The notes below the pieces were generated by a model. It saw nothing but the letters and a program-made list of their open reading frames with translations. It ran no database searches and had not been told where the DNA came from. Position numbers and translations under genes: made by a program. A DNA stretch of 64,000 nt from positions 310,001 through 374,000 of the forward strand of contig NZ_CP043762.1 in the NCBI RefSeq assembly GCF_008386395.1, read 5' to 3'. Below, piece after piece: positions 62,006 through 64,000 of the stretch. Position 1 is the first letter of the stretch. Each line of letters starts with the position of its first letter. The stretch comes from Paenibacillus sp. 37. Its GTDB lineage: Bacteria > Bacillota > Bacilli > Paenibacillales > Paenibacillaceae.

Positions 62006-64000
62006 TGGAAAAATTTACTCCCCAAATGCAGTCCTTTTTAGAAAATTTTTTTGGTGATGGTAATCGAACAACATTAACCAGTTTAAATGACTCTAATTCC
62101 AATCACGCAAAGAAAATTAAACCTTTTGTGGATAGACTATCAAATAATCCTTCTCCAAGCGTCATTCCATTCATTGACTCAGATAACAATGTGACGTGGT
62201 TTGGGTTAGCTTTCGATGAGCAACAATTTGTGATGCTCGGTGATAGCTTACATGCCTTTTTAGGTCCAAGTTTCTCCTCGTTTCAACGAGGGAAACAAAA
62301 GAATGATGAGCATATCATAGTACCGGAAGTCAATCGAATTACGAACGGTCGTTTTTTTGTATTTGAGGCAGATAATCAAGAGGTCCATTCACAATTAACA
62401 AAAATGATAGGGGTTTGGGAGAGTCGTCCAAAAGATCGAAAAATTCGCAGTCTAAATATTGACCAACTTTTAAGGGAGTTTTACACCGCCCTTGAAGTGA
62501 ACAGCGGTGCCGACGCCAAAGCTTCTCTGCAATCCATTAGGGACTTGGGACAGTTTAGTGCCCAAAATCTCATTTTTTTACAAATTCAATTTCTATCTTC
62601 ATTTCAATTATGGGATGATCTATTTGCATTGCCTGGCATAGTAGAGGTGATTACTGCACGTAGACCGCTTGCAGTCACAGAAGCTTTACTGTCTGGCATC
62701 TATGCACAACATATCGCTCCGTATGAAGATATAAACGATGTTCGAACTGTAATGGAACACTTTAAAAAAGAACTGTGGCCCTCATATAGTGCATTGTTCC
62801 AATACCGTCGAGCATCCCAGAATCCGGATGTTTTGAAATGTTATGCTGTACATGCAGTTGCGCTGTCTTCATCACAATACGACATCTCGGAATTGGAAGG
62901 CAGTTTAAGGGATGAACCATTTTTTCAAGAACTTTTAGCACAATTTACACCGTATCAACAAGCGACTACCCACTTCACTGATGCGTACAAACAAGCACAA
63001 AGGGAAATGGAAAACGGACGCACGGAGAAGGCGTTCAGATTACTTCGCTCTGTTCCGACTGGTGTACAGCAAACCATTGGCTTATTAGATTGTGCGCTGG
63101 TGCTACTTGACTTATCTTCCATTAAAATTGCCTTAGATGCTTATGCGGAGTTAAAAGCAGAAGAGAAAAAACAAGTTTGCGCAACGCAGCGAATGCAATC
63201 AACGCTACAAATTCTGCAGACCTTTGGTCAAGCTACCCAGCAGCCAATTCGTCGAGTTCCAGATAATTGGATCGAATGGATCCTACAATTAGAAGGGCTG
63301 GAAATCGGTGTTGCATCAGAGATAGCAAGGCAAGGAGCAAAACAATGGAGAGTTAATAAATTAAATGAACAAGATCCTGGTCTTTCGGTACTCTACGCTT
63401 CCTTATGTAACTTGGACTCCTCATTAAAAACAAAAATGGGGTATGCATTACCGCATATGATAAGCTTTTTCAGTAAGGATGAATTCTGGCCACGTTTGGA
63501 GTGGAAACGGGTATATCTTTGGTTATTGACCTGTCTCCTTGAGAGTTCCTCAGGGTCACGGGCGGATCTTGCTTTGTTTAATTCAATCTTCAAGCAATTA
63601 AATGTGGCCGGTTTAGAAGCGGAAGAATATCGTGAACTGATGGAGCAACTTCTACTATGGATAAAGAGGAATGCTTCGGTTAATCAGATTGAAACAATAA
63701 TGGAAACGTGTGAAATTTTAGTTGCAGCGCCTTATCGGGAGTTCCAAATTCATTTACCTCTGTTACAGGAAATTCATTTACATATCAATGCTTCTTCATC
63801 TGATAAATGGAAGAGTGTACGTGAAGCACTCTCACCTGGTAACTGGTATGAGTGGTTTAACGTGATGATGGAGAAACAAATCCCTGCAAACATATTACTT
63901 TCATGTATGCCAGACCTTGATTCTATGGAGTGGAGTCCTTCACAGATCGAAACCATTTTTGACTATTTCACTGAACTTTATGTAGAGGAACAAACTCAAA
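62005..64000 (+). CDS. dpdD: DpdD-like protein (3' end beyond the window)
   Basis: ATG 62005 overlaps the dpdK stop and the frame stays open for 665 codons to the window edge. It begins MEKFTPQMQSFLENFFGDGN; the N-terminal 150 residues look like a mixed domain, the remainder is a long helical solenoid-like stretch (GRTEKAFRLLRSVPTGVQQT). The position right after DpdK and the start pattern fit DpdD of described clusters, a protein of unknown function in the restriction arm. The assignment is by context and appearance; the C-terminal part is not visible. Confidence 0.65.
   Translation, partial: MEKFTPQMQSFLENFFGDGNRTTLTSLNDSNSNHAKKIKPFVDRLSNNPSPSVIPFIDSDNNVTWFGLAFDEQQFVMLGDSLHAFLGPSFSSFQRGKQKNDEHIIVPEVNRITNGRFFVFEADNQEVHSQLTKMIGVWESRPKDRKIRSLNIDQLLREFYTALEVNSGADAKASLQSIRDLGQFSAQNLIFLQIQFLSSFQLWDDLFALPGIVEVITARRPLAVTEALLSGIYAQHIAPYEDINDVRTVMEHFKKELWPSYSALFQYRRASQNPDVLKCYAVHAVALSSSQYDISELEGSLRDEPFFQELLAQFTPYQQATTHFTDAYKQAQREMENGRTEKAFRLLRSVPTGVQQTIGLLDCALVLLDLSSIKIALDAYAELKAEEKKQVCATQRMQSTLQILQTFGQATQQPIRRVPDNWIEWILQLEGLEIGVASEIARQGAKQWRVNKLNEQDPGLSVLYASLCNLDSSLKTKMGYALPHMISFFSKDEFWPRLEWKRVYLWLLTCLLESSSGSRADLALFNSIFKQLNVAGLEAEEYRELMEQLLLWIKRNASVNQIETIMETCEILVAAPYREFQIHLPLLQEIHLHINASSSDKWKSVREALSPGNWYEWFNVMMEKQIPANILLSCMPDLDSMEWSPSQIETIFDYFTELYVEEQTQ

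Overview
The window looks like a chromosomal accessory region of a low-GC, spore-forming Firmicute, most likely Paenibacillus or a close relative. The evidence is AT-rich DNA, strong AGGAGG ribosome sites with many TTG/GTG starts, GAAC-N4-GTTC SOS boxes before a UvrX-type polymerase, a YolD partner gene, a copper-amine-oxidase-like stalk domain protein and LysM proteins. No tRNA, rRNA or CRISPR array was seen.

Layout. 1-1000: tail of a gene and small coupled ORFs of unknown function. 1.4-9 kb: an HD-GYP c-di-GMP phosphodiesterase behind a leader attenuator, a LytTR response regulator, an AAA ATPase, a membrane-anchored staphylococcal-type nuclease and a lipoprotein. 9.4-24.1 kb: a tight five-gene operon (alpha/beta hydrolase, chymotrypsin-like protease, then three giant proteins of about 1108, 1528 and 1591 residues, two with LysM-like segments) of unknown role. 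24.6-30.8 kb: phosphoesterase, small proteins, a secreted beta-propeller-like protein, a dead IS30 element, a stalk-domain protein and a membrane/zinc-ribbon protein. 30.8-35.7 kb: a TraD/VirD4-like ATPase with two small helper proteins and a protein carrying 39 tandem 12-residue acidic repeats. 36-41.4 kb: a graveyard of broken genes (Tn7-like TnsC/TniQ pieces, phosphatase stub, frameshifted gene, VgrG/Pvc8-like fragment) around an intact toxin-antitoxin-like pair. 41.6-45.7 kb: YwqK-type immunity protein, endonuclease V, and an SOS-controlled UvrX-YolD operon.

45.9-64 kb: the standout region. queC, queD and queE (divergent) make preQ0; a VUT/YhhQ-like transporter can import it; then come a DpdA-type DNA guanine transglycosylase, an unknown 265-residue protein, a second shorter transglycosylase-like protein, and homologues of DpdG, DpdH, DpdJ, DpdK and DpdD (the last runs off the window). 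This is a 7-deazaguanine DNA modification/restriction (Dpd) island. QueF, which would divert preQ0 to preQ1 for queuosine, is not present here, as expected if preQ0 is the product wanted. Within the window the cluster lacks DpdB and DpdC and instead has two transglycosylase genes and an orphan gene, so it appears to be a variant of the described Salmonella Montevideo system.
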